In this document: positions 1 to 8,983 of the stretch, in pieces
Numbering within the stretch: the stretch's first letter is position 1
How the letters are laid out: every line of letters begins with the position of its first letter
Assembly (NCBI GenBank): GCA_032718475.1
Contig: JAUCBJ010009029.1
Location: 1-40,557, forward strand
Reading direction: 5' to 3'
Length of the DNA: 40,557 bases
Origin: Nemertoderma westbladi
Lineage: Eukaryota > Xenacoelomorpha > Nemertodermatida > Nemertodermatidae
Translations under genes and position numbers: made by a program
The notes under the pieces: generated by a model
Told to the model about the DNA's origin: nothing
Seen by the model: only the letters and a program-made list of their open reading frames with translations
Databases searched by the model: none

Positions 1-146
1 TAGTAAAGGACACTGGCCTTAAAGATGCGGATGATCTAGCAAATGTCATGGGTGATAGGGAGTTGTGGCGGTGCAATTTTGTTGACAAGCCGGCACAGCA
101 TTCTTAAAAATGCAGCTGCAATGCAGCATGCCGATCCTAGTAGTAG
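1..146 (+). mobile_element. LINE family A, 3' end fragment (copy A1)
   Basis: The window opens inside a non-LTR retrotransposon. Codons 3-107 encode the last 34 residues of its reverse-transcriptase ORF, including MGDRELWRCNF and ending KPAQHS-stop. The same residues close the minus-strand ORF at 9021-9518. A short 3' UTR and a (TAG)n tail end at 146; copies A2 and A3 end with the same CCTAGTAGTAG tail. The 5' part lies outside the window. The family belongs to the non-LTR elements whose C-terminus carries the 'RLxFAGHCxRxEDQPVHNxxLWxPHG' pattern; I cannot fix the clade. Confidence 0.8.
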
Positions 147-596
147 GGTGGCGCCTTTATTCAAAATATCTTATAACTTTCTTCTAACTATTGGGACGGA
201 AAAATGGAGTTCATAGGGCAGGAAATATGGCAGGAAATATTCGAATTAATTTTTGTCGAGTGAACAAACTAATTATTTTAGTTTCTATTAAATTTTTTCA
301 AATTAATTTTTGCTGTGGAGTGGACTAACTTACTTTATCGTACCAAAAATATTATTCTTACAGTATTGTACTTTAGTAGATTAGCACTTTAGTAATAATG
401 TACTTACACTAAAGCGGGATTTTTAATAATGTGCAGTGTATGCGTTTCTGTATTCCTGTCAATACAAAATACAATAGCCTGATGACGAACTTTTTTTATC
501 TTTTCTCCTCATGTTCTGTTTAACAACTACTTACGATAATTTGAAATTGATTATGGTTCTCAGACCACTTAAACTTATTTAATGATTTTCACATAC
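147..596. other. AT-rich spacer, no gene seen
   Basis: This stretch lies between the LINE A1 tail and the candidate exon. It is AT-rich with no convincing ORF, RNA gene or repeat structure. If the 597-1115 exon is real, the right-hand part would be its downstream intron, since a GTATGT donor faces into it on the minus strand. Confidence 0.5.
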
Positions 597-1115
597 CTGA
601 TACTATTTTGGCAATGACCCCATTTTCCTAAATCAGGACAATGAAAAGGATTTGGATAATTGATGTAAACAAATGGGTTTTCTCCATAATTATCACGGTT
701 ATAATAATTACGTTGACCTATTATGCCATAATTATTTGTATTCATTGATACAGGCATACATGGCAAAATTCTTTTCGGCATCCTTTTATCGTCATAATTA
801 TAATTTAGCGGTGCTAATCCACCGATATGTATATATTCAACATCTTCATTATCTTCAAATATTATATAATGTGCGTCCCGAACTTCATTTCTTTTATTAC
901 TATCGGAGAGAAGCCAACCCCATCTATTAGTATACCATGAACTAGAATAATGGTACCAATCACGGTGAAACCATGAACCTTCCATATCGATATTGTAACC
1001 TTGACCATAACATCTACCACCAGACACCGAAGCTGTGGTTGGGACAAATCGTATCTTGTCTGGAATTAGCCCTGTGTTGTAACAACCCCAGATCTGTGAA
1101 TCGCGAATTAAGTGC
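597..1115 (-). CDS. Candidate internal exon of an unrecognised host gene
   Basis: A minus-strand open frame (575-1132) is bounded by plausible splice signals. A TTTCAG acceptor ends at 1116 and a CAG/GTATGTG donor has its intron starting at 596. The exon would be 519 bp (173 codons' worth, phase 2 at both ends). The protein is rich in Tyr, Asn, Trp and Gly, with several Cys (for example GCYNTGLIPDK, GSWFHRDWYHYSS, HCPDLGKWGHC), as in a secreted or extracellular domain. I do not recognise the family. It does not resemble any retroelement protein in the window. It could be a chance open frame, but its composition and length argue somewhat for a real exon. Confidence 0.35.
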
Positions 1116-2446
1116 CTGAAATCTCTTTTCAAACTTTCTAGTCATATCTGCTCTAAAATTGTAGTTAGTTTGACTATGTAAGTCCTACGAAGTTTACCTT
1201 AGCAATATAAACCAGAATTGGTGGTCAATATTTTGTAAATAGAAAAATGTAAATTGTGTATCTATAATATGATTCACAATGATGGATTCCCCCCCCCCCC
1301 CCCCCCCCTACTGATCTCGGTTATTTGTGAATTGATTTTTTTGGAAATTTTCAAAACCTTAGTAGTTACACCATGTTGACACTTTTCGCACAGCGTACCA
1401 AAAAAAATTTTGTACCATGCTTATTGCAGCTCTATATGTTTGAATGTTTTATGAAAATTGGTCAAACCGTACACTAACATATTACGAAAATGGATCTGAA
1501 GAAAATTCTTGAAAAATTTTTCGGATTGACACTAATTATGACATATGATAATTATTAATTATTGACATTAATTATTATTGCATGCATATTTTTGAAATTT
1601 GTTCGAAAATTCTAAGTATTTACATGCAAATACACTTTTGTATACAATACAAACACGCTGATTCCAAATTCTTTGTCTATTTTTTCACTGCAATTCAAGT
1701 TCTTCTGCAATAGCGAAATCTATTTTTTCGCATTTTACTCTACTTGCACTTTTCGTGCTATTGTGGTGTTAGTTAAAAATTCAGAATTTTGAAATATAAT
1801 TATACACAATCTTGTTACAAATGTGTTCAGCGTTCAAAATAACCCAATATCCCGATATATACGACATTGGATATAAGTTAACTGAAGTTTATTATTTAAG
1901 TTAATTATATTTAATTAGTTTATTTGAAAATTATATATTTGAAATGTTCTAGTAGGGGATCTTTTCATGTTCGAGCCATTTTTGTTAACAACAGCGTCTT
2001 ATAATTGTCACCAATAAAATCAATATTTTCAATCAAGCATTTCAATATTGAGAGATATCCTGCACACCAATGTACACGCCACCAATGTACACCTGTATAC
2101 GCTACCAAAATGTAGATCAACAAGTACAAATAATAGGCAAAATAGCAACGTCTAAGGGAAAATAAGTACCAACAAACTAGTGTGAAATAAGTGTGAAAGC
2201 TAAGCATTCTAATCTCTATTTACCAACGGAATAATTGGTTAAATAACAACGAAACAACGTGTTTCCCTGGAAACATAGATAGAACGTATACAACTCTGAA
2301 TGCAACCGCTTTGTACAGCTTGCATTGCAGAAGCAAAACTGTTATCATGGACAGACAAAACAGTGTACTGAATCTTTTTTCAAAGGTTAAACCAACCGTT
2401 CCAGAGAACTCTAGTTTCCATGGGAATAGAAGTTAGAAGTAGAGTC
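1116..2446. other. AT-rich spacer with a C20 tract
   Basis: No gene is supported here. The only notable element is a run of 20 C at 1289-1308. The minus-strand open frame 1965-2207 is short, hydrophobic and without family features, and I treat it as chance. This may be intronic to the candidate gene represented by 597-1115. Confidence 0.5.
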
Positions 2447-2731
2447 TTGGGCGGCTTTGCGACAGTTAAGACCACACTAACTGCACACTTCTGGGTGACA
2501 CCCAATGACACCCTGTGGGTGTCATTGGGTGTCATTGGCGCCAGACTGTCTGGGTGACACCTCCAAATTAGGCTAATTAGACCCTAATTGACCGGTGTCA
2601 TCAATTAATTAGTACAATTAAACCCTAATAGGTGTCTTACGACTCCTAATTAGGGTTTAATTGATTATCCTAATTAATCAATCCGATACGCAATGTTGTC
2701 AGTGTTTTCTAACTGTCGCAAAGAGGCCCAA
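2447..2731. mobile_element. Foldback/MITE-like element with nested palindromes
   Basis: The ends are imperfect inverted repeats of about 30 bp sharing CTTTGCGACAGTTA (left 2447 onward, right ending at 2731). Inside lie a perfect 18-bp palindrome (arms 2496-2513 and 2517-2534, 3-nt loop TGT) and a perfect 15-bp one (arms 2615-2629 and 2649-2663). The motif GGTGTCA recurs in both orientations, and a further GGTGTCA-TACG-TGACACC hairpin lies just outside at 2734-2751. There is no coding capacity. No target-site duplication was identified, so the boundaries are approximate. Confidence 0.6.
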
Positions 2732-2753
2732 AGGGTGTCATACGTGACACCGT

Positions 2754-3210
2754 GGCTCTTTTATTTAATAATACTTATTTATTTGTATTTAATTTTAATT
2801 TATTTAATTGTATTTATTTTACTTTATTTATTTGTATTTAATTTTAGATTTGCCAATAATTAGTTTTATATATTGGTGTTCTAAATGACCTCATTGACTT
2901 TCATCTCGTTATACTTAGCCCTAGGGTTTATAGCTCCCTTACTGGTAACTAATTACTCTTATCTATAACCAGACAGCTTTATCGTTTACATTTGACCCCC
3001 AATTAGCTTTAACCAAGCAACAGCTTATTAATAATAGTTGGATCCAAGCCCCCCAAGGCTCTTTTATTTATTAATACTTAATTATTTTTATTTATTTTTA
3101 CTTTATTTATTTGTATTTTATTTAACTTTATTTATTTGTATTTGTAATTGTATTACAAACAATGCAGCGTTATTTGGCCCTAGGGTATACAGCTCCCTTA
3201 CTGGTAACTA
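2754..3210 (+). repeat. Diverged direct duplication of about 160-200 bp
   Basis: Two related segments, 2754-2951 and 3057-3210, both begin GGCTCTTTTATTTA. Both continue through TTTATTTGTATTT-type AT repeats and end in CCCTAGGGT-TATA/C-AGCTCCCTTACTGGTAACTA. The copies have diverged by indels. This is non-coding, and its origin (old tandem duplication or two copies of an unknown repeat) is unclear. Confidence 0.6.
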
Positions 3211-3848
3211 TTTTGGAGTTAATGTTAGCGAAGGGCCTAAACTTAAGACAAGACATGCCACCAATCGCCTAGGTTACCAGATACGCATGAATGATCATGT
3301 TATCGGGGGCCCTCTTAAAATTCTTTGTGCTGCGTCAGGATTGCCTCATTTAAGGAAGCTGCATCCCTCCCACTTATCGATAATCTAATTATGATATCGC
3401 TAATCATTTTCAGTATACTGTATAATTAAATAAGGCCCTCTTTTAATACATAAGTTTATATAGTTTATCTATAGTTATTTAATTTGTTTTTATTTACAAC
3501 CCTAATTGTGTGGCAAATTCTGTATAATGCAACATTAACTATCTTAATTAGTAATTTATTCTAATTAGCCCTTTGACAATATCACACCATAACTCATTGT
3601 ATACAGTCCTATTCCAACAGTAGAATGTGCGTTGTTTGTACTTTAGTTAGTAATACGTTCAGCTGTAGTAAGTGAATGTAGTAAATTGGTTATATATTAG
3701 ACTTGAATCAAGATTTGTCCGCGTTACATATTTATTCATTATATTAGTATTGTATTAAAAAAACGCCCCATTTTTGTTTATTTGAAACTTTCTGTCTTTA
3801 TGACAAACTCATTTGACTTTGGTCAAACCAATTTACGCATTATGGCGC
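3211..3848. other. Spacer, no gene seen
   Basis: AT-rich sequence without a convincing coding frame. Its right edge adjoins the downstream end of the minus-strand BEL-3 pol fragment, so part of it may be decayed BEL-3 sequence that I cannot recognise. Confidence 0.4.
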
Positions 3849-4109
3849 TCAATAAGGGGATAAAATAAATGTGGAATCATATAATCTTGCGCCTAATTGT
3901 AATACAGAACGTTTAGTGACCTTTAATTGTTTAACATAATTGTACACTGATGTGACGTCATAACCTAATGTATCATCTTCTAAATGCCATACTTGGCATA
4001 ATACCCTGGTTGTATTATTTGTTTGGTTTAGAGACAGACCTAGTCTAGACTTAGTGTATGTTTGTGTATCCTCAACAATTTGTATAGGTTTATTTGGATC
4101 TAGGAAACT
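3849..4109 (-). pseudogene. pol: BEL-3 pol fragment, region just after the RT domain
   Basis: The minus-strand frame encodes a stretch ending VTKRSVLQLGARLYDSTFILSPY. This matches the conserved BEL/Pao signature 'TKRxVLxxxxxxYDPLGxLSP' that follows the reverse transcriptase, and a KSRLGLSLN segment precedes it. A stop (TGA) follows directly at 3849. The upstream boundary at about 4109 is the C24 tract that begins the 4109-5411 segment. The RT part of the same pol resumes at about 5411 and again at 8589, so this is the third piece of one copy broken by insertions. Confidence 0.65.
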
Positions 4110-4193
4110 CCCCCCCCCCCCCCCCCCCCCCCCGGACACTTCCCCCCCCCGGACACTTGCCCCCTGGACACTTCCCCCCCCCCCCCCCCCCCC
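4110..4193 (-). repeat. C-rich minisatellite, left inverted array
   Basis: A run of 24 C is followed by three GGACACTT(C/G) units separated by C tracts of 5 to 20 bases. It is the reverse complement of the array at 5217-5411. On the minus strand it is G-rich enough for G-quadruplex formation. Confidence 0.85.
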
Positions 4194-4368
4194 AGTTAAA
4201 GTGTTAAAATTAATCTGGGTGCATCAAAGCAGTACACAAAAGTTAAAGATGGTAACAGGACAAGTTGTATCTTGACAAGTTTTATCAAAATTATAAAAGA
4301 AACATTTTTATAGTCAAATTTTGTTTGTTTTCTTTTAATTCCTTTAATTCTTTTAATTTGTTTTAATT

Positions 4369-4538
4369 GGGGGCTGCCGCCCCCAAACCCCCGCTCCTTT
4401 TGTTGGGGGCTACCGCCCCCAAACCCCCGCTTCTTTTCTTGGAGGCTGTCGACCCCAAACCCCCGCTTCTTTTCTTGGGGGCTGCCGCCCCCAAACCCCC
4501 GCTTCTTTTCTTGGGGGTTATCGCCCCCAGACCCCGGC
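4369..4538 (+). repeat. 36-bp GC-rich tandem repeat, about 4.7 copies
   Basis: Units start at 4369, 4405, 4441, 4477 and 4513. Each begins with GGGGGCTGCCGCCCCC, which is itself an inverted repeat able to form a short hairpin, followed by AAACCCCCGC and a T-rich spacer. The unit is a multiple of three, so both strands give spurious open frames with 12-residue repeats (for example GAAAPKPPLLFL). I see no reason to call it coding. Confidence 0.85.
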
Positions 4539-5216
4539 ATTTCCCTGAGTGCCAGTGGTGAAAGACTTAAGACCACTTTGAAATAATTAATTCATGTTTG
4601 TATCATCAGATAATAAATTGACTAAGCCTAAAGTAGGAGCTGTATTGAATGTTAACCAATTTAATATAACAATTACTACAATATTATATACTTCAACAAA
4701 ATCCAATTAAAAATATTGCAAGTAACCAGGAAATTTAATATGTAGTGTGTATAATATCTATATAGTATGTATAGTAGTAAAATGTATATTATCAATATGT
4801 AATGCTGAACACATAATACAGGTCGACGCATGTCGATTTTACCCTCGAGAGGTATAATTTTGATTGCAACAATAATATTTATTCCCATCTGCTACAATTT
4901 CAAGAAGATTATTACATAATAATACCTATAATTAAAACAATTAATTATTATAATTCTATAGTTAATAAAAACAGTATATCATTCCGGGGATGGAATTTAT
5001 AGGTCATCTAATTAATTGTTTAAAGATTAGCAAACAATACGATGTAATTGCATTGATAAAACCCATAAATAAAACTTGGATACAAAATGTAAAATCGGGA
5101 TGCAAAAGATCACTTTCTGAGCTACGAAAGGAAAATTGGATACAACTTATCTGGATATAAGCGGTCCGTTTACCTTACAAAATGAAAAATACGAATGTGC
5201 GAAGTTAAGAACAGTC
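4539..5216. other. AT-rich interior of the 4109-5411 segment
   Basis: No gene is supported. A short plus-strand open stretch near 5150-5210 reads LDISGPFTLQNEKYE, vaguely like the 'D..GPF' start of a retroviral-type integrase core. It is too short to claim. Confidence 0.35.
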
Positions 5217-5411
5217 GGGGGGGGGAAGTGTCCGGGGGGGAAGTGTCCGGGGGGGAAGTGTCCGGGGGGGAAGTTTCCTACTTGAGCGGGAGGAAGTGTC
5301 CGCGGGGGGGAAGTGTCTGGGGGGGAAGTGTCCGGGGTGAAGTGTCTTACTTGAGCGGGGGAAAACTGTCTGGGGAGAAAGTGTCCGGGGGGGGGGGGGA
5401 GTGTCCGAACA
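5217..5411 (+). repeat. G-rich minisatellite, right inverted array
   Basis: About ten units of AAGTGTCC followed by four to thirteen G, with two copies of an ACTTGAGCGGG variant spacer. The array is the inverted partner of 4110-4193. Runs of G separated by 8-nt spacers make it a strong G-quadruplex candidate. The open frames on both strands across it are by-products of the repeat. Confidence 0.85.
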
Positions 5412-5752
5412 CCGTTTATTTGATTGTTTATCACATGTTTTGTCAGTAGTTGTGATCAAGTCGACTTGTGTTGCTTAATCAAATAAACGCTGAAGTTCGA
5501 CATTGTTAGTCTTCCAACGACGAATTTTAAGGTGAGCACGGTCTAATATTTCAGTGCATGATTTTTGCAATTGGATGCCTTCCGTGACTGTGTGTACTCC
5601 TGTGCATAAATCATCTACAACTAGATCAGCTAATTTCTTTATTGCAATCAAATTAACTGGTGATGCAATAACACTTTCTGATTTTAAGTGTTCTTTTATT
5701 ATTGTTCCTAAAATCCCGCGTGATAAGGTTAAGCCAAAGAGCGCCTTCGTAT
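5412..5752 (-). pseudogene. pol: BEL-3 pol fragment, end of the RT domain
   Basis: On the minus strand this reads from a VVDDLCTGVHTV segment (the YVDD catalytic box and following 'G.dTv' of BEL/Pao reverse transcriptases) into a helix with LKIRRWKTNN, matching the family 'NLRKWRSN' motif. A stop follows LFD. Positions 5587-5752 are nearly identical to 8589-8754 and form the left member of the direct repeat around LINE B1. Upstream RT residues resume beyond LINE B1 at 8589. Confidence 0.75.
5587..5752. repeat. 166-bp direct repeat, left copy
   Basis: It aligns without gaps to 8589-8754 with about seven mismatches by eye. It is BEL-3 RT sequence lying immediately outside the left end of LINE B1. 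In position it behaves as a target-site duplication but is far longer than the usual 5-20 bp. Confidence 0.85.
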
Positions 5753-6487
5753 GCAGGAGTGAGGCCTACATCCGGGGCAAATGAGCGCGCTGACAAAAAC
5801 TACGCCAGTGCAGCTTCACAACCACGACTTCCCGGAGCACGAGGTTATGGAGTAGATTGTGTAAATAGCGATGACTCATTCATCACTGCTGGTCCTCGTG
5901 GGCGCCCAATCAACCAACTACGTGATACAACGTGTCAGGGTGTCAACGCAGATATGGCAAAAACCAGGCCTAGCTTGCGTAAACGTAAACCGTTTATAAC
6001 AGGCACAGGTTTGGCTACTGAGAACGAGGGTTTCAAGACAGTTGCCCAATCGCGATATCTGTTCGTTACTGGAGGTGAACCTGGAGTACCTGCTTCTGCA
6101 GTGAAAGACTATGTAAAATGTAAGATGGACATCGATGTTCATTGCGAGAAGATGACAAAGGAAGACTGCACTACCCATTCTTCATTCCTTGTTAAATATC
6201 TAGAGTCTGAGAAAGATCTATTTCTCGAACCGTCCAACTGGCCGAAAGACAGTCGGATTCGCAAAGGATGGGTAAACCGTCATAGACAGTTCCTGGAGAA
6301 GCGCAGAAACTCTGGGGAGTTTGGGGGGGAGTCTGGTTGTCTGCCTGTCTTTGTAGACACTCTGGGGTCGCTAACTCTCAGTCAGATGCACCATAGTGAA
6401 ACCGGGGGTATCCATGCCCGTGCGTTAGCTACCGGTCCTAATCAAACCGCGTCAGTCTCAGATGTGATTAATGGTACCGACAGCTAA
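5753..6487 (+). pseudogene. LINE B1 ORF1 remnant
   Basis: The open frame (which starts artificially in BEL sequence at 5702) encodes the C-terminal half of ORF1. It shares with B2 ORF1 the block from RYLFVTGGEPG through VKDYVK, SSFLVKY and NWPKDSRIR, aligned to LFLSGCGS, ISDYVKN, YSSFRLTC and AWPQYCRIR of B2. In related elements this block is an RNA-binding-like domain. The 5' half is missing, so the role as RNA chaperone or RNP protein is inferred from family position only. Confidence 0.65.
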
Positions 6488-6601
6488 TTATTCGTACTGG
6501 TACTGTATTTACAAGTTATTACAGTATGTTATATTTAAATGATTTTTCAATTTATTTATTTTCTATATATTAAGACATTTTCATATATACAAAATGTGCA
6601 A

Positions 6602-8588
6602 TGGCGTTGATTAATAAACTCAGAGTATCATCTCACAATTGCAATTCAGTGAGTACACTTTTGTCTAGGATAGCTATTAAAGACTTGTGTGATAAATCTG
6701 ACATAATATTTTTGTAGGAGCATCTTCTGCCTCAGCAGGAGCTTAGCTACCTATCATCGATAGATAAGCGAATTATTCCTTACAGTAAATCGCCTGTCGA
6801 TATATCTTCCAAGATTTTAGTGGGTCGGCCGAATTGCGGTCTAGCTGCTCTGGTTCGCCAAGACATATTACAATACGTACACTATGATAAATCGGTTGAT
6901 GATGATAGAATATTAGCATTAAATGTCAATCAAAGTGATGGTTCTAATTTACTGCTGCTTAGTGTTTATTTACCATATTTTAAAACCACGATTTATTTAT
7001 AGAATATTTAGGGAAACTCGAAGCCCTCATTGATGCGTCGGGAACTAATAAAGTTTGTATAATTGGAGATTTCAATGCAGATCTACCAAAACCATTTTAC
7101 ACTGAACTCAGTGATTGGTGTGAGGCAAATGATTTACATATATCGGATGTAAAAAGATTGCCTCCAAACACGTTTACATTTGTAAGTGCTGCCCACAGCA
7201 GTAAATCGTGGTTAGATCATATAGTATGTACCTCATCTGTTGAAACTGTTGCTGTGTTATACGATTTAGTACAGGACGATCACATGCCATTATTTGTTGA
7301 GTTGGGCGTTTCACTTAGCGCGTGCTCCAGTGATGATTCAGGATCAAATTCGTGTCAGGCTCCAGTTGTTGGGCAACCAAACTAAAACCGGGCAAAACAA
7401 TCCGACATCGCTGCATACTGCGCTGAGTTAGACAATCAGTTGAAGAACATAGATATACCTAGTGCTTTGAATTATACTGATTGTAAATGCACGGATCATA
7501 GAGACTACTTAGATACTTTTTGGTCCTCTAACACTGGCGTCTTTACAGCAGCTGCTGATAATACCATACCCAGTGGTAAACCAGCCAATAATGATAAAGA
7601 GTTCAATGTGCCTGGATGGAACGACTCCGTTAAGGAGAAATATCAATTGTCACGCTCTGCTTTTTTAGCTTGGCGCAAGGCCGGCTCGCCCAAGCAGGGA
7701 GAGATACATAGGAAATATTTGGCAGTGCGTGCTGTTTTTAAGTGAGCTTTTCGAATTTGTAAACGTTCAGAAGCAAAATACAAGGCTGAAAAACTAGCCG
7801 ATTCGGTGCTACATAAAGATTTCAAAACTTTTTGAAATAATTTTAATAAATCCAGTAAAATTTCAATCCCACCACCAAAAGTTGTGGATGGGGCAGTGGG
7901 GGAAGATAATATTGGCGAATTATTTAAAAACGATTACGAGGAGCTCTTAAATTGTAATAAAGAAAAGCCCAATTTTAGTAATATAAAGGTTGATGATATT
8001 ATTAGAGATGTTATTTTTTCAAAGGATATGATAATATATCCCTCGGAAATAAATTGTGCTATTTTGAATTTAAAATTAGGAAAAACTGCTGGCCCAGACA
8101 GCATATCAGCTGAACATTTAGTTTACGCTAATAGTTCTAGACTACATGTTATTTTATCATTGTTCTTAACCTCGCTAATTGTTCATGGATATTTACCTAG
8201 TTCGATTATTGAATGTATTATTGTACCTATACTAAAGGATAGAAATGATCCTATTGATATTAAATCTAATTACCGACCGGTTGCTATTGCAACAATTTTT
8301 AGTAAAGTTTTTAAATATGTTACTCTTTCTCTTATACAATCTTGCCTTATATGTAGTGATTTTCAGTTTAGTTTCAAAAAGAACTCAGGTACCGAATTAG
8401 CCATACATACTTTGCAAGAAATTATTGATTATTATTTGGACAATGATTCACCAATTTATATTTTATTCATAGATACATCAAATGCGTTTGACCGTATTGA
8501 ACATGATAAATTATTTTTGATACTGATTGATAAAAAAGTGCCGATATATTTGGTCAGAATCTTTGCATACTGGTATAGAAATCATAGT
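6602..8588 (+). pseudogene. LINE B1 ORF2 (endonuclease plus partial RT), broken
   Basis: It begins MALINKLRVSSHNCNSV and has AP-endonuclease hallmarks: HNCNSV, IFL-stop-EHLLP (the Gln of QEH is a stop), IGDFNADLP, FTFVSAAHSSKSWLDHIVC and DDHMPLF. The linker carries VPGWNDSVKEKYQLS. The RT begins with GKTAGPDSISAEHL and includes motif A FIDTSNAFDRIE. Reading is broken by several stops and frameshifts (near 6716, 7000, 7383, 7743 and 7835). It ends at 8588 before motifs B and C. Confidence 0.75.
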
Positions 8589-8754
8589 ACTGTTTGTACT
8601 CCTGTGCATAAATCATCTACAACTGGATCAGCTAATTTCTTTATTGCAATCAAATCAACTGGTGATGCAATAACAATTTCTGATTTTAAGTGTTCTTTTA
8701 TTATTGTTCCTAAAATCCCGGGAGATGAGGTTAAGCCAAAGAGCGCCTTCGTAT
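8589..8754. repeat. 166-bp direct repeat, right copy
   Basis: Near-identical partner of 5587-5752 on the other side of LINE B1. It continues rightward into upstream BEL-3 RT sequence, while the left copy continues leftward into downstream RT sequence. That is the geometry expected of a duplicated target. Confidence 0.85.
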
Positions 8755-8983
8755 ATCGATATGCTTGAATTTTGGGAGTGTCTGGGTTAATGTCCTCACA
8801 ATCTGAAACCCATAAAATCCTCAAAACGTCTATATCATGAGGTTCAATTTGGCATTGTAGGAAAGCTTGCTGTATGTCGGCTGTAACACCAAAAGAATAC
8901 AATCGAAATCTTAGTAATGTGTCACGTAAATTTGGCATGAAATTAGGACCTGTCTTTAAACAATCATTCAATGACAGACTACT
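8589..8983 (-). pseudogene. pol: BEL-3 pol fragment, central RT domain
   Basis: The minus strand encodes a typical BEL/Pao reverse transcriptase core: SLNDCLKTGPNF, then motif A FGVTADIQQAFLQ, then YRYTKALFGLTSSP, then VVDDLCTG. Catalytic Asp residues are visible in motifs A and C. The apparent 167-residue frame 8582-9085 is a chance fusion, since its first 36 residues are LINE A2 3' UTR read out of frame. The piece is bounded on the right by the LINE A2 tail and on the left by LINE B1. Confidence 0.8.

Larger units (their letters stand above)
4109..5411. mobile_element. Insertion bounded by inverted G/C minisatellite arrays
   Basis: This 1.3-kb segment separates two pieces of BEL-3 pol. It is bounded on the left by (C)n-GGACACTT units and on the right by the same unit in reverse orientation, AAGTGTCC-(G)n, so its ends act as long imperfect inverted repeats. 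The interior carries a 36-bp GC-rich tandem array at 4369-4538 and then AT-rich sequence without a supported gene. No transposase is present. Known non-autonomous foldback elements can have repetitive inverted termini; assigning this one to any family is inference. Confidence 0.45.
5753..8588 (+). mobile_element. LINE B, degraded and 3'-truncated copy (B1)
   Basis: A non-LTR retrotransposon copy with an ORF1 remnant (5753-6487), then an endonuclease and partial reverse-transcriptase ORF (6602-8588). It is a diverged relative of LINE B2 at 33931-38390. It stops inside the RT domain after a FAYWYRNHS segment, where B2 continues into its motif-B region. It lacks the YADD box, the rest of the RT, the 3' UTR and the tail. 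A 3' truncation is unusual, because target-primed reverse transcription normally truncates the 5' end. The copy sits inside BEL-3 pol. Confidence 0.8.

Noticed and set aside
4054-4576. Proline- and glycine-rich open frames on both strands (for example 4196-4576 minus and 4367-4561 plus)
   Set aside because: They are translations of C/G runs and the 36-bp repeat, open in several frames at once, with no start context or homology.
5150-5210. Integrase fragment (LDISGPF-like)
   Set aside because: Only a handful of residues resemble the motif, with no supporting catalytic residues nearby.
5147-5459. Three overlapping open frames across the GTGTCC/G-run array
   Set aside because: They are explained entirely by the minisatellite, whose units lack stop codons on both strands.
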